Shown in pieces: positions 53,455-62,846 of a stretch of DNA of 64,000 nt; position 1 is the first letter of the stretch, and each line of letters opens with the position of its first letter. Made by a program: the position numbers and the translations under genes. The notes beneath the pieces are model-generated. The model did not search any database. It was not told the DNA's origin and saw only the letters and a program-made list of their open reading frames with translations. This DNA is from Methanobacterium_C sp963845285 (GTDB taxonomy: Archaea; Methanobacteriota; Methanobacteria; Methanobacteriales; Methanobacteriaceae): NCBI GenBank assembly GCA_963845285.1, contig CAWJRO010000033.1, positions 9,850 to 73,849 of the forward strand, written 5' to 3'.

Positions 53455-55500
53455 ATGAAAAGAAAATTTAAAACGGATGTTTTAAAAATTCTATTTTTAA
53501 TCTCTATTTTAGTTTTTAGTGCGGGTAATGTATCTGCTGCCCAGTGGGAAGTAGGTTCTAATCAGTTATATACCACCATTCAATCAGCAATTAATAATGC
53601 AAATACCACTGATGGTGATGTACTCAATGTGCACAGTGGAACCTATGCTGAAGATGTTGTTGTTAATAAAAGGTTGACTGTACAGGCCAATGAAGGAGAC
53701 ACTGTCGAAGTACAACCCATAAATACGGGATTTACTGTTGTAAATGATAGTACTGGTGATGGTAGTGGCAGTACTGTAAATGGGTTCGATATTGGCAATT
53801 CTCCCAATGGAACTGGAGTTAATATAAGTGCGGATAACTGTACTGTTAAAAATAATCAAATTAATGGCGGTGAAACAGGGATTGCTGTTTCAGGAGCCAA
53901 TACTACCCTTGTGGATAATATTATTTCTGGCCAATCTGAAGCCGGGATCATGGGAAACCTTTCTAGAGGATCCTTCACGGCTTCTGGAAATTACATCTAT
54001 AATCTTATTGGTGATGGGTTAGTGGAAGGTATTACTGTTTCAACTCATGGGAATTTAAGCGATTTTAACATCAACGGAAACACAATATCTAATATTACTT
54101 CACTTTATGGTGCTGCCTTTGGAGTTCAACTGGGAAAAAGTACGGGTCCTGATGGAAATCCCGAAGTAGCCAATGTCACCAATTTAAGAGTTACTGGAAA
54201 TATAATCAGTTTTCTCAGTGCTGTCAGCGCAACCATGGGAATGGAACTAATCAGTAACAGTATTAATGCTGTGATTAGCAACAATGAAGTATCCCACTTA
54301 CAGGGAACAATCAACAGCTCCGTATTCGCAGTTGAAGCCGTCATTGTTGGTTATGGTCCTGTTTTAGTTTCTAAAAACTTAATATCTCAGATAACCTCTG
54401 ATGAAAAGGCTGCTGGAATAGTAGCAGTTGCTATGGGTGATTTGAAATTAGAAGATAATCTGATTTCTAATATCAGTAAATCTAAGGTATCGGTAGCTAT
54501 GTTAGGTCTTGGATTATTTTCCAATGTAACCATGAAGAACAACAGTGCAACTGATATTACTTCATCCAGTACAGCTGCTGGAATTATAGGTGTAACCATG
54601 CAACATCTTAACGCATTATACAATGCCATAAATGGAGTAAAAGGAGTTAATGCTGTTTCAATGGTAACTGTTGGTTTTAACAACACCCAAGTTTTAGGTA
54701 ACAACCTGGAAGGGAATGGTTCAGGGATAGGTATTGTAATTTGCTCACCCAACGGGACAATAAATTACAATCGGATTGCAAACTACGAGTATTATATCCA
54801 GAACTTTTTATTTTCCAACTTTGGACCCAGTATTGATGAAATGCTTAAACCCATTGATGATGCCATACAAAAACATCCTGAACTGGAACCCATCTTAAAG
54901 CCCATAAGAGATGATATGGATAAAATGTTCCACAAAATGGAAAACAGTAACACCACTGCCACCTACAACTGGTACGGTACCAATACACCAGCGAATACTA
55001 AATTTTATAAAGGAAATGGAACTTTAAATTATACTCCATGGTTGGTTTTAAACATTAATGCCAGTCCATCCACAGTATCTAATGGTGAAAGTTCCACCAT
55101 TACTGGGGATGTCTATCAGGATTCAGAGGGGGGTAATCATAGTGACAATGCATCAATGTTTTTCAGTGGATCCCAGGTAACCCTCACCACCAACCTTGGG
55201 GATGTGGGGAGTAAATCAGTAACCGTTCCATGGGTAAATGGCCTGTCAACTGCTATTTTAAGAGCAGATGAAGGTGCAGGCATTGCCACAGTTACTGCTA
55301 CTGATTATGAAACTGTTCAAACCTTTGTAACAATTCTCGGAGCCTCAGACACATCAACAACATCAGTTACTCCCACCGGTAAAACTGTAGATACTTTTCC
55401 TGGTAAAACTGTAGGGATGCAGGAAACTGGAACACCATTAACTGCACTGCTATTAGCTATACTTTTGATATTTTCTGGAATGGGATTAAAACGCCAGTAA
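53455..55500 (+). CDS. Secreted beta-helix adhesin-like protein with Ig-like domain
   Basis: 681 residues. A signal peptide ends near SAGNVSAA. QLYTTIQSAINNANTTDGDV opens a right-handed parallel beta-helix (about 33-500), with Asn-rich turns such as NNQINGGETGIAVSG. An Ig/invasin-like domain follows (NASPSTVSNGESSTITGDVY, about 535-640), then a tail of MQETGTPLTALL, hydrophobic helix and LKRQ. GGAGG lies 7 bases before ATG. It is probably anchored at the pseudomurein surface. Confidence 0.88.
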   Translation: MKRKFKTDVLKILFLISILVFSAGNVSAAQWEVGSNQLYTTIQSAINNANTTDGDVLNVHSGTYAEDVVVNKRLTVQANEGDTVEVQPINTGFTVVNDSTGDGSGSTVNGFDIGNSPNGTGVNISADNCTVKNNQINGGETGIAVSGANTTLVDNIISGQSEAGIMGNLSRGSFTASGNYIYNLIGDGLVEGITVSTHGNLSDFNINGNTISNITSLYGAAFGVQLGKSTGPDGNPEVANVTNLRVTGNIISFLSAVSATMGMELISNSINAVISNNEVSHLQGTINSSVFAVEAVIVGYGPVLVSKNLISQITSDEKAAGIVAVAMGDLKLEDNLISNISKSKVSVAMLGLGLFSNVTMKNNSATDITSSSTAAGIIGVTMQHLNALYNAINGVKGVNAVSMVTVGFNNTQVLGNNLEGNGSGIGIVICSPNGTINYNRIANYEYYIQNFLFSNFGPSIDEMLKPIDDAIQKHPELEPILKPIRDDMDKMFHKMENSNTTATYNWYGTNTPANTKFYKGNGTLNYTPWLVLNINASPSTVSNGESSTITGDVYQDSEGGNHSDNASMFFSGSQVTLTTNLGDVGSKSVTVPWVNGLSTAILRADEGAGIATVTATDYETVQTFVTILGASDTSTTSVTPTGKTVDTFPGKTVGMQETGTPLTALLLAILLIFSGMGLKRQ

Positions 55501-55610
55501 AATATCATTTTCTTATTTTTTTAGAAGATAATAGATTTAAGGTAAATTATATGTAAATTCCAATCAAAATATAAAAAAATATTAGTAAATCTTTATTTTT
55601 GTTTAAATTA

Positions 55611-55738
55611 TAGTTAAGGAAGTAACTTACTAAACTTGTTGAACTAGTGAGTCCAACTAAATTGTTCTTTAGTTTGATTAAACCTGATTTTCTTTGATTT
55701 ATTCAGACAGATGGTATAAAACTTTTGGTGCTTAACTA
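55611..55738. mobile_element. 128-bp inverted-repeat element, family 4
   Basis: TAGTTAAGGAAGTAACTTAC to TTTTGGTGCTTAACTA, with TA next to both ends. It matches 42655-42779 in the same orientation. Confidence 0.82.
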
Positions 55739-55843
55739 TACTATCATTCTTAATGTAAAATATTAATTTATAGAATATCTGTTTATGAGTTAACTAGCCT
55801 GGAAACATGTAACAATAAGTTTTTTTATTTTTTAAAATCATCC

Positions 55844-55950
55844 GAGGCTGACCCATAATTATTTATAACACATATAATTTTGCTTATTTTTGAATTTGAA
55901 GCGTTGCTTATCCTTATTTTTTTGTAGATTTTGGATTATGGGTCAGTTTC
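55844..55950. mobile_element. 107-bp inverted-repeat element, family 1
   Basis: GAGGCTGACCCATAATTATT to GATTATGGGTCAGTTTC with CATCC on both sides (55839-55843 and 55951-55955). Confidence 0.92.
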
Positions 55951-55973
55951 CATCCCCAAAAAATAATTCCATT

Positions 55974-56014
55974 TTAAAAGTAAAAAGTAAAATATATATA
56001 GTTTTGGGTATTAT
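55974..56014 (+). promoter_or_regulatory. Promoter of the first small secreted protein
   Basis: AAAAGTAAAAAGTAAAATAT followed by ATATAGTTTTGGGTATTA. The TATA box (AATATATATAG) is at about 55991-56001. The same block recurs upstream of the second gene, at 56668-56708, so the gene was duplicated with its promoter. Confidence 0.65.
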
Positions 56015-56060
56015 GTTAATATTGGTGTGAGTTTCATGTTAATTTTAGGAGGGGAATAAT

Positions 56061-56492
56061 ATGAAAATAAAAAATTTTGGCCTGTTATATGTGTTTTTAA
56101 TAATAGCTAGCGCAGTACAGCCCATATGCGCAGCAGAATTTCACGAAACTCAAATAGTGATATCTGAAGAATTTGGTAACTGTCAAAATCACTATAACAT
56201 CGGTAGTTATACTGATGAGGGGTTTAAAGCAACTTTATATGACCATTATTATGATCCCATGCTTCCTACAGTTTGGCGTTATCTGGATTTTTATGTTTAT
56301 AAAGTGAATAAAGATGGATTTGATATAGTACCTTATTATCATGCTCAAAAAATGACCAATGTACATGGTATTGCCACGATATCTGATATCCAGTTTGAAC
56401 CCGGTGACTACCTACTCATGGTAACATATGGTGGAAACAAAAAGGATTTATTGAGCCCCTGCAATGCTACAGTAAAACTACATGTAATTTAA
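56061..56492 (+). CDS. Small secreted protein 1 of a four-gene tandem family
   Basis: 143 residues. The signal peptide MKIKNFGLLYVFLIIASAVQ, then PICAA, is shared with the other three. The mature part is beta-rich: TQIVISEEFGNCQNHYNI, YLDFYVYKVNKDG, YYHAQKMTNVHGIATI, FEPGDYLLMVTYGGN, CNATVKLHVI. The repeated strand pattern suggests an Ig-like sandwich. AGGAGGGG lies before ATG. It has its own promoter. No family recognised. Confidence 0.75.
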   Translation: MKIKNFGLLYVFLIIASAVQPICAAEFHETQIVISEEFGNCQNHYNIGSYTDEGFKATLYDHYYDPMLPTVWRYLDFYVYKVNKDGFDIVPYYHAQKMTNVHGIATISDIQFEPGDYLLMVTYGGNKKDLLSPCNATVKLHVI

Positions 56493-56667
56493 AAAGGGTA
56501 TCCTGGGAAAAAAATTCAATAAACTCGCCATTTAAAACGTTAAAACCTGATTTATAACTTATTTAATTTAAATATACATTTATTATTCTTTTTTTGGAAA
56601 TAAACTAAATTTAATTAGCTTTCACTCACACCTTTTATTTTAAAATCTTACAGGAAAAATTCCAGTT

Positions 56668-56708
56668 TAAAAGTAAAAAGTAAAGTATATATAGTTATGG
56701 TATTACAT
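56668..56708 (+). promoter_or_regulatory. Promoter of the second small secreted protein
   Basis: AAAAGTAAAAAGTAAAGTAT followed by ATATAGTTATGGTATTA, almost the same as at 55974. The TATA box is at about 56685-56695. The third and fourth genes lack such a block and probably depend on this one. Confidence 0.65.
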
Positions 56709-56755
56709 TATTAATTAGAAATGAATTTCAAATTAAAAAATTTGAAGGGGAAACA

Positions 56756-57202
56756 ATGAAAATAAAATTTTTGAGCTACGTATGTATGTTTTTCATTTTA
56801 GCAGGAGTAATGCAACCTATATGTGCAGGAAATCCATTTGTAAGTTCCACTGTAATAAAAGTGTATGACCAAAATGATAATTCACAGGGCCAGTATTATC
56901 TTAGTAGTGACACCAAAATGAAGTTCAAAGCGGAGCTATATGCCGATGGTCTTTCAGGGGATCTGTGTATGTACCACTGGTTGAATTTTGATTTTTATAA
57001 ATTAACTACCGATGGAACCGAGACCAATGGACTTGACTTAATACCCTATTACCATTCCTGTAACTGGATTGGCCCGAATTTCCATACTATAACACCCACT
57101 ATCCAGTTTGAACCCGGTGACTATATCATGGTAGTAAGATATGATGGTCAGGCAGGCTTGTTGCTTCCCAGCAGTACCACAGTCAAGATACATACAAGTT
57201 AA
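56756..57202 (+). CDS. Small secreted protein 2
   Basis: 148 residues, the most divergent member. FILAGVMQPICAG ends the signal peptide. It shares TVIKVYDQNDNSQGQYYLSS, LNFDFYKLTTDG, LIPYYHSCNWIGPN, FEPGDYIMVVRYDGQ and TTVKIHTS. An extra Cys pair (DLCMYHW, YYHSCNW) could form a disulphide. GAAGGGGAAACA precedes ATG. Confidence 0.75.
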   Translation: MKIKFLSYVCMFFILAGVMQPICAGNPFVSSTVIKVYDQNDNSQGQYYLSSDTKMKFKAELYADGLSGDLCMYHWLNFDFYKLTTDGTETNGLDLIPYYHSCNWIGPNFHTITPTIQFEPGDYIMVVRYDGQAGLLLPSSTTVKIHTS

Positions 57203-57262
57203 AATTAAGCTTGGATAGGGAATAGATTTTATGAAAAGGAAGTTTGAAGGGGATTAGATCAT

Positions 57263-57685
57263 ATGAAAATGAAATATTTTGGGTTCTTATGCATGTTATT
57301 AATAGTATCCATGACAGTCCAGCCCATATGCGCAGCAGAACAGACTAGGGTATGCATTTCGGATCAGTATGGTAATTATCAGAAGCAGTATAACCCTGAA
57401 TACAGTGTGGAGAAATTTAAAGCAACTTTGTATAAAGTTAAGGGAGTAGAGGCGGAAACTCTGGCCACGTGTCACCTGGATTTCTATCTTTATAAAATAA
57501 CTCCCGATGGATCGGGTATAACCGTATATTACCATGATGAAAAATTGACTGGCTCAGATGGTACTGCAGAAACTTCAAGTATCCATTTTAACCCCGGTGA
57601 TTATATTCTGGTAGTATCATATAGGGGAAACTCAGCAAGTAAGTTAAGCCCGAGTTACAGTACTGTGAAAATACACGCAAGCTAG
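57263..57685 (+). CDS. Small secreted protein 3
   Basis: 140 residues. Signal peptide with VQPICAAEQ cleavage region. RVCISDQYGNYQKQYNPEYS, LDFYLYKITPDGSGITVYYH, FNPGDYILVVSYRGN and STVKIHAS align with its neighbours. It lies 60 bases after gene 2, with GAAGGGG before ATG. Probably co-transcribed with genes 2 and 4. Confidence 0.75.
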   Translation: MKMKYFGFLCMLLIVSMTVQPICAAEQTRVCISDQYGNYQKQYNPEYSVEKFKATLYKVKGVEAETLATCHLDFYLYKITPDGSGITVYYHDEKLTGSDGTAETSSIHFNPGDYILVVSYRGNSASKLSPSYSTVKIHAS

Positions 57686-57712
57686 GTGTAACAATTAGAG
57701 GAGGTTAAGATT

Positions 57713-58150
57713 ATGAGAATAAAAAATTTCGGGCTTATATGCATGTTTTTAGTTATAGCCACAGCAATCCAACCAATATGCGCTGCAAATTATAATCCAA
57801 CTGAGATACATATATCAGACCAGGATGGTAACTATCTGAAACAGTATAATCTAAGTAAATATGGTAATGTAGAGCAGTTCAAGGCAATGTTATATGAACT
57901 AGATTCCAGTGAAGGGGATAGTTTAGCTATGCGTTATCTGGATTTCTATGTCTACAAATTAACTACAGATGGTTCTGATCCAACAGAATATTACCATACC
58001 CGTAAAATGACAAATATACATGGTACAGCTACAACACCCTATATCGTGTTTGAACCCGGTGACTACATACTCCAGGTATCATACGGTGGGAACACGCGGA
58101 GCAAGTTAAACCCAAGTAATGCCACTGTACAAGTACATGTGGATGGATGA
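57713..58150 (+). CDS. Small secreted protein 4
   Basis: 145 residues. Its signal peptide (MRIKNFGLICMFLVIATAIQ, PICAA) and body (EIHISDQDGNYLKQYNLSKY, YYHTRKMTNIHGTATTPYIV, FEPGDYILQVSYGGN, NATVQVHVDG) are closest to gene 1. It lies 27 bases after gene 3 behind GAGGAGG. Together the four form a lineage-specific expansion of surface or secreted beta-sandwich proteins. Confidence 0.75.
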   Translation: MRIKNFGLICMFLVIATAIQPICAANYNPTEIHISDQDGNYLKQYNLSKYGNVEQFKAMLYELDSSEGDSLAMRYLDFYVYKLTTDGSDPTEYYHTRKMTNIHGTATTPYIVFEPGDYILQVSYGGNTRSKLNPSNATVQVHVDG

Positions 58151-58329
58151 ATTAATTTTTGGTTATAAAACGATTTAAGAAATACTCTGCCATAAAGTAT
58201 TTCATAATACTTTTTTTACAATATAATTTAACTTATTAAATATGGAAGAAAACTATAGTGAAAGACTGCATATAAAAGTGCAAAAACTAAACAACGAGGA
58301 TAATATAATAAAAAAAGAAAAAAAAGGGT

Positions 58330-60759
58330 TTATTTTTTTATTTTTGGTGTTATTAATCCACTTACAACCATTAAAATGGCCAGTACTAGGTAATTTATTG
58401 GTGCTCCCGTACTTTGCATAGGTATCGTTTTTGTTGTGCTGGCTGCGTTTACAACACTGCTTTCAGACCTGTTGTCCTGCACATTAAATGAGAATATTCT
58501 TGTAGGGTGCAGGTTAGTGTTTTCTGTGCCTGAAATTATTACTGGTTTGAGGGTAAAACTTCCACTTTCCGGTGCTACCACTGTTAAGTAGAGGTAAGGG
58601 TCTCCCACAGGTACTGAGTCCAATTTCCAGGTTAATGTCCTATTTTTAGCATTGTATGTTATGTTTCCGGTGTCTACTGTTGCACTCACATAGTTCAGGC
58701 CTTCGGGTAATACGATAGTTATTGTAACGTTTTCTGCACTATTTGGTCCTTTGTTTCCTAATTTATAGGTCAGTGTAAACGGTTCACCTGTAACAGGATT
58801 CTTAGGATTGGAAATTATATCCAAGTAAAGAAAACAAGCCGGGTTAACCATTATGTTAAATGGAACTGTCTGATTATCTGTAGTGGCGTTAATTGATCCA
58901 GAACCTGTTGCTGCAGGCGTGAAAGTCGTGTTAACAATTCCATTAGTAGTTGATAGATTAACAGGGTTTAATGTTCCAATGTCACTTTGAAAACTAACAG
59001 GGGTCCCCTCAGGAATATGACCTGAGAATGGATCGATTGCAGTTATGCTGGTTCCGTTGCAGGCGTTGTTGAAACTAACAGTCACGTTACTGGTACTTGT
59101 GTAACTGATGGGTGAATCTGCAGTGATGGTCATGTACAACCATGAACTAACGTCTACAATGCTAGATTCATTACCTATGAGTGTGGTGAAATCAGGATTG
59201 TTGGTTCCCCACCAGTTAAGGGTTGCATTGACAAAGTTAGAGCCCGTTTGTTCAGTAAAAGCACTGTAGATTGCGTCACCAGCACCGGCAGTGTTGTTAG
59301 CAAATCGATTGAATGTTACTAAAAGATCTTCATCAAAGTTGCAGATAGCACCACCATAACTGGCCGTGTTCCGGGCGAAGGTACAACCAGTCACCTTACT
59401 TATGCTGCTTTCACCATCATTATGGATAGCACCACCATCACCAGCAGTGTTTTCTGTGAAAATGGAGTTTATTATACCAGTGATAGTACCACCCATATTG
59501 GCGATAGCACCACCATAACCAACCAGTTCACCATTGGCTGTGTTGTTATTGAATGTACAACCAGTGAGGTTACCAATGGTAATACCATTATTGATAGCTC
59601 CTCCATTTTGTGCTGTGTTTCCACTGAAAATACAATCAGTCAAGGTATCAAGAGTACCCTTGTTCTGGATGGCACCACCCTCATCATTGTTTGCAGTATT
59701 GTTGGTGAAAGTACAACCAGCCAAATTACCAATTGTACCCATAGCGTAATTGTCGATAGCACCACCAGGACCATTTTGTGCTGTGTTTCCGGTGAATGTA
59801 CAACCCGTTAAATTATCAATGGCACCATTATAAGAATTACTGATGGCACCACCACCGTAACCTGCTGTGTTCTGGGTGAAAGTACAACCAGTCATATTAT
59901 CCACAGTGCCCTGATTGTCGATTGCACCACTATAATAGGCAGTGTTTCCTCGGAAAGTACAACCAGACAGATCACGGATAGTACCACTATTACCTAGGGC
60001 ACCACCGTAAAACCATACACAATCACTACTAAATAACGCTGTGTTTTCTTGGAAAGTACAACCCATCAAGTTATCAATAGTACCCGCGTTAAAGATAGCA
60101 CCACCCTGGTAAGATTCTTGCACTGATGGTTTATCGGTTTTTATTATATTGCTTGCGAAATTACAACCAGTTATATTATCAATAGTGCCCTGATTGTCGA
60201 TAGCACCACCATCACCATTATTTACTGTGTTTTTTAGGAAGGTGCAACCAGTCATATTACCAATAGTACCACCATTGTAGATAGCACCACCACCACTAAC
60301 TGCCACAGAAGTCGCTGTATTTCCTGTAAAAGTACAATCAGTTATACTAAGGGTACCTATATTGTAGATAGCACCACCAATACTTGTTGTTCCGTTAGTA
60401 AAGGTTAAGTTTGCAATAGAAACTACAACATCAGGGTTGATTTTGAATATCCAGTTGTTTCCTTGACCATCAATTATGGTATTGTTTTGACTTTCACCAG
60501 TAATAGCCATGCTTTGGGTGACTGTAATGTTAGTGTTTCCTGTTCCAGCATATGTTCCGTCTGCAATCTCCACAGTTCCGTTTTCATCAACACTGTTAAT
60601 TCCTTTATTAATTGTCAGGTAAGGACTGTCTGCAGTTCCTATATTACTGTCATTTCCACCGGTAGCGTTAACATATACAGTTGATGCTGCACTAACACAG
60701 GAAACTGAAGTTAAAACCATTATTAAACATAAGATAAATAGTGTTATTTCTTTTTTCAT
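58330..60759 (-). CDS. Large adhesin-like protein: Pmp-like beta-helix, Ig-like and DUF11 domains
   Basis: 809 residues. Signal peptide (LFILCLIMVLTSVSCVSAAS). STVYVNATGGNDSNIGTADS opens a beta-helix built of some 15 repeats of the type GCTFxxNTAxxxGGAIxNxG (about 100-520). An Ig-like segment follows (TITADSPISYTSTSNVTVSF to about 640), then a DUF11-like domain (LTYKLGNKGPNSAENVTITI). The tail is MQSTGAPINYLVLAILMVVS, then GLITPKIKK. Many Asn-X-Thr sequons are present. It is convergent with the small secreted cluster and has no operon partner. Confidence 0.9.
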   Translation of the reverse strand: MKKEITLFILCLIMVLTSVSCVSAASTVYVNATGGNDSNIGTADSPYLTINKGINSVDENGTVEIADGTYAGTGNTNITVTQSMAITGESQNNTIIDGQGNNWIFKINPDVVVSIANLTFTNGTTSIGGAIYNIGTLSITDCTFTGNTATSVAVSGGGAIYNGGTIGNMTGCTFLKNTVNNGDGGAIDNQGTIDNITGCNFASNIIKTDKPSVQESYQGGAIFNAGTIDNLMGCTFQENTALFSSDCVWFYGGALGNSGTIRDLSGCTFRGNTAYYSGAIDNQGTVDNMTGCTFTQNTAGYGGGAISNSYNGAIDNLTGCTFTGNTAQNGPGGAIDNYAMGTIGNLAGCTFTNNTANNDEGGAIQNKGTLDTLTDCIFSGNTAQNGGAINNGITIGNLTGCTFNNNTANGELVGYGGAIANMGGTITGIINSIFTENTAGDGGAIHNDGESSISKVTGCTFARNTASYGGAICNFDEDLLVTFNRFANNTAGAGDAIYSAFTEQTGSNFVNATLNWWGTNNPDFTTLIGNESSIVDVSSWLYMTITADSPISYTSTSNVTVSFNNACNGTSITAIDPFSGHIPEGTPVSFQSDIGTLNPVNLSTTNGIVNTTFTPAATGSGSINATTDNQTVPFNIMVNPACFLYLDIISNPKNPVTGEPFTLTYKLGNKGPNSAENVTITIVLPEGLNYVSATVDTGNITYNAKNRTLTWKLDSVPVGDPYLYLTVVAPESGSFTLKPVIISGTENTNLHPTRIFSFNVQDNRSESSVVNAASTTKTIPMQSTGAPINYLVLAILMVVSGLITPKIKK

Positions 60760-61188
60760 AGCTTTTCATCACCTCTTATAATTACTAATACATGTTACTA
60801 ACTCTATGTGAATTAATAAAGAGTTAAACTACATAATAAATTTATTGATTTGATTTTAAAGTAAAATCTGGAAAAATAATTTTTTACACACTTTTTTAGG
60901 TAGTGTATCATTATCCTGTTAATCAAATTCCTGCAACATTAAGAACATAATAATGAACTATATTACTAATTATAAAAATAATATGACAATGTGTCATTAG
61001 AAATTCTGTCAATATTCCTACTTATGGACAAAAAATTATTATTTAAAGTCAATAAACACCTATTTTTATGCAATGTCTTCAACTTTTTATTACATAAAAG
61101 GAAAATTATACCTTAACTTCGTAATAGTACTGTTTAATTTACCAATATGTCGTTATATTTATATAGTTTGTAAAAATAATATAATTAC
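60760..61188. other. Divergent regulatory region
   Basis: Separates the adhesin and integrase genes. AT-rich; only the integrase TATA box is clear. No attachment site or tRNA fragment was recognised. Confidence 0.4.
61152..61165 (+). promoter_or_regulatory. TATA box of the integrase gene
   Basis: TTATATTTATATAG lies about 25-37 bases before the ATG at 61189, which has no ribosome binding site (AATAATATAATTAC precedes it). This arrangement predicts a leaderless transcript. Confidence 0.6.
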
Positions 61189-62448
61189 ATGAATAGTGAA
61201 GATAAAGAATTAATTGAAACATGGTTTTTGAGAAGAAATATAAGCACAGGAACTCAAAGAAGCTATCAAATAGCAATTCGAGATTTTTCTGAGCTTATTG
61301 GTAAAGCACCCTCTGAATTAATTATAGAAGCAGAAACAGAAGAAGATGCAGGTATCCGTCCACGAAAACGTAAAGTATCATTGTACCTCCTTCGATACAA
61401 AAAACAACTCGAAGAAAAAGTAGCCCCTTCCACAGTTAATCTATATTTTTCGGCAATTAAATCATTTTATAAAGCTTTTGATATAACATTACCCGAGATA
61501 AAATTAAATCAGGGAGATATAGGGCTTGAAAAGAACATAGGCAAACCCCTTACCCGAGAAGACATTCTTAAACTTGTTAGTGCTGCATCAATACGTGAAA
61601 GAGCTTTAATATATTTAATGACTATGTCTGGAATGGGACAACAGGAATCACGTGACTTAACGATTAAAAAATTTTTAAGTTCTGCAGGTTCTGCCATAAA
61701 TAAAGAATTAAATGATGTATATGATCTGTTCAAAAATGAAAATGAAGTTTTAAATGAAGTTTTAACGCTTGAAATAACCAGAAAAAAAGTAAAGTATAGA
61801 TATCATACATTTATACCTCCTGAAACCAGCCGTGAAATTATAGGCTACCTCAAAGAACGTTGTTATGGTAGAAACGAGAATATTCGTATTAAAAATAATA
61901 ATGAACCTATATTTGTGAATAATAATGGCAAAGAGTTAAGTAGAGATAGTATAGTAACCAACTTCCGCAGAGTAGGAAAAGAAGCAGGATTCCAAAAAGA
62001 AAAAGGCGAATACGCATACTGGAGAAGTCACTCACTCCGAAAATATTTCATATCCACCATAATCAACAAAATCGCTGAAAAAATAATTGCGGATTACATG
62101 GCAGGCCACAAAATAAACAACCAAGACCGAACATACTGGAGAGCAAACCCCGAAGACCTAAAACAACATTATCTAAAAGCATTACCATATCTATCCCTTG
62201 ATGAAGCAAAGGTCAAAGACGTAGAAACCAAAGAATTTAAAACTCTCATGGAAGATTCAAAGAAAAAAGATGAAGAGATAAAAGAACTTAAAAAAGAGGT
62301 AGGTTCTCTTCAAGAATTAGGGGATAGAATGAAATTTATTGAAAATTTTACAAAGAAAGGCCTTCTTGAATTAAAAGAAAATTCGCCGGAGATGTTCGAA
62401 ATAATGGAAAAGAAATTTCCTAATTGGAAGGGTTGGGAAGATATTTGA
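61189..62448 (+). CDS. Tyrosine recombinase/integrase with C-terminal coiled coil
   Basis: 419 residues. A core-binding SAM-like domain (about 5-100) is followed by the catalytic domain: box I region MTMSGMGQQESRDLTIKKF (145-161), box II HSLRKYF (His281, Arg284), AGHKIN (His307) and a Tyr region RTYWRANPEDLKQHYLKALP (Tyr316 or Tyr328). The usual box I Arg position is Gly150; Arg155 may substitute. Residues 345-385 form a charged coiled coil. It probably belongs to an integrated plasmid or virus whose body extends to the right. Confidence 0.88.
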   Translation: MNSEDKELIETWFLRRNISTGTQRSYQIAIRDFSELIGKAPSELIIEAETEEDAGIRPRKRKVSLYLLRYKKQLEEKVAPSTVNLYFSAIKSFYKAFDITLPEIKLNQGDIGLEKNIGKPLTREDILKLVSAASIRERALIYLMTMSGMGQQESRDLTIKKFLSSAGSAINKELNDVYDLFKNENEVLNEVLTLEITRKKVKYRYHTFIPPETSREIIGYLKERCYGRNENIRIKNNNEPIFVNNNGKELSRDSIVTNFRRVGKEAGFQKEKGEYAYWRSHSLRKYFISTIINKIAEKIIADYMAGHKINNQDRTYWRANPEDLKQHYLKALPYLSLDEAKVKDVETKEFKTLMEDSKKKDEEIKELKKEVGSLQELGDRMKFIENFTKKGLLELKENSPEMFEIMEKKFPNWKGWEDI

Positions 62449-62634
62449 AACATAAAAAAGAAGCGCTCGTGAAAATGATAATGCAAAATCTTTATGAAAT
62501 TCAAGATATTTGATTTTTATGATGAAAACATTGAAGTAAATTATATTTAAGGCATTTTAAGAAGTTATGATAATATTAAGGGTTTTTATATGCTTTTTTT
62601 TTAATCTTCTAACTTATTCCATGTTTTTGTTAAA

Positions 62635-62790
62635 TTATTTTGTATAAATGTCCCAATTGGCACAGGTATTTTTCCTATTGTCTTCTATAAATTTTTCATT
62701 AATTATACGATAATAATGTAAGTATGGAATAAAAGATTGTGAAAGAAGGCTGTGAATAATTTTAAGACTCTTTTTAACTCTTTTATCCAT
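62635..62790 (-). CDS. Small ORF of the integrated element
   Basis: 51 codons, ATG 62790: MDKRVKKSLKIIHSLLSQSF, then IPYLHYYRIINEKF. The frame is open further upstream (CQNQIREQNCII), so the true start may be earlier, overlapping the helicase gene end. No family recognised. Confidence 0.4.
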   Translation of the reverse strand: MDKRVKKSLKIIHSLLSQSFIPYLHYYRIINEKFIEDNRKNTCANWDIYTK

Positions 62791-62846
62791 AATGATGCAA
62801 TTCTGTTCTCTTATTTGGTTTTGGCAGGTTCTGTGTTTGTGGTTGT

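Larger units (their letters stand above)
55501..56060. other. Gap with two repeat elements and a promoter
   Basis: Holds a family-4 element (55611-55738), a family-1 element (55844-55950) and the promoter at 55974-56014. No coding frame is supported. Confidence 0.6.
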
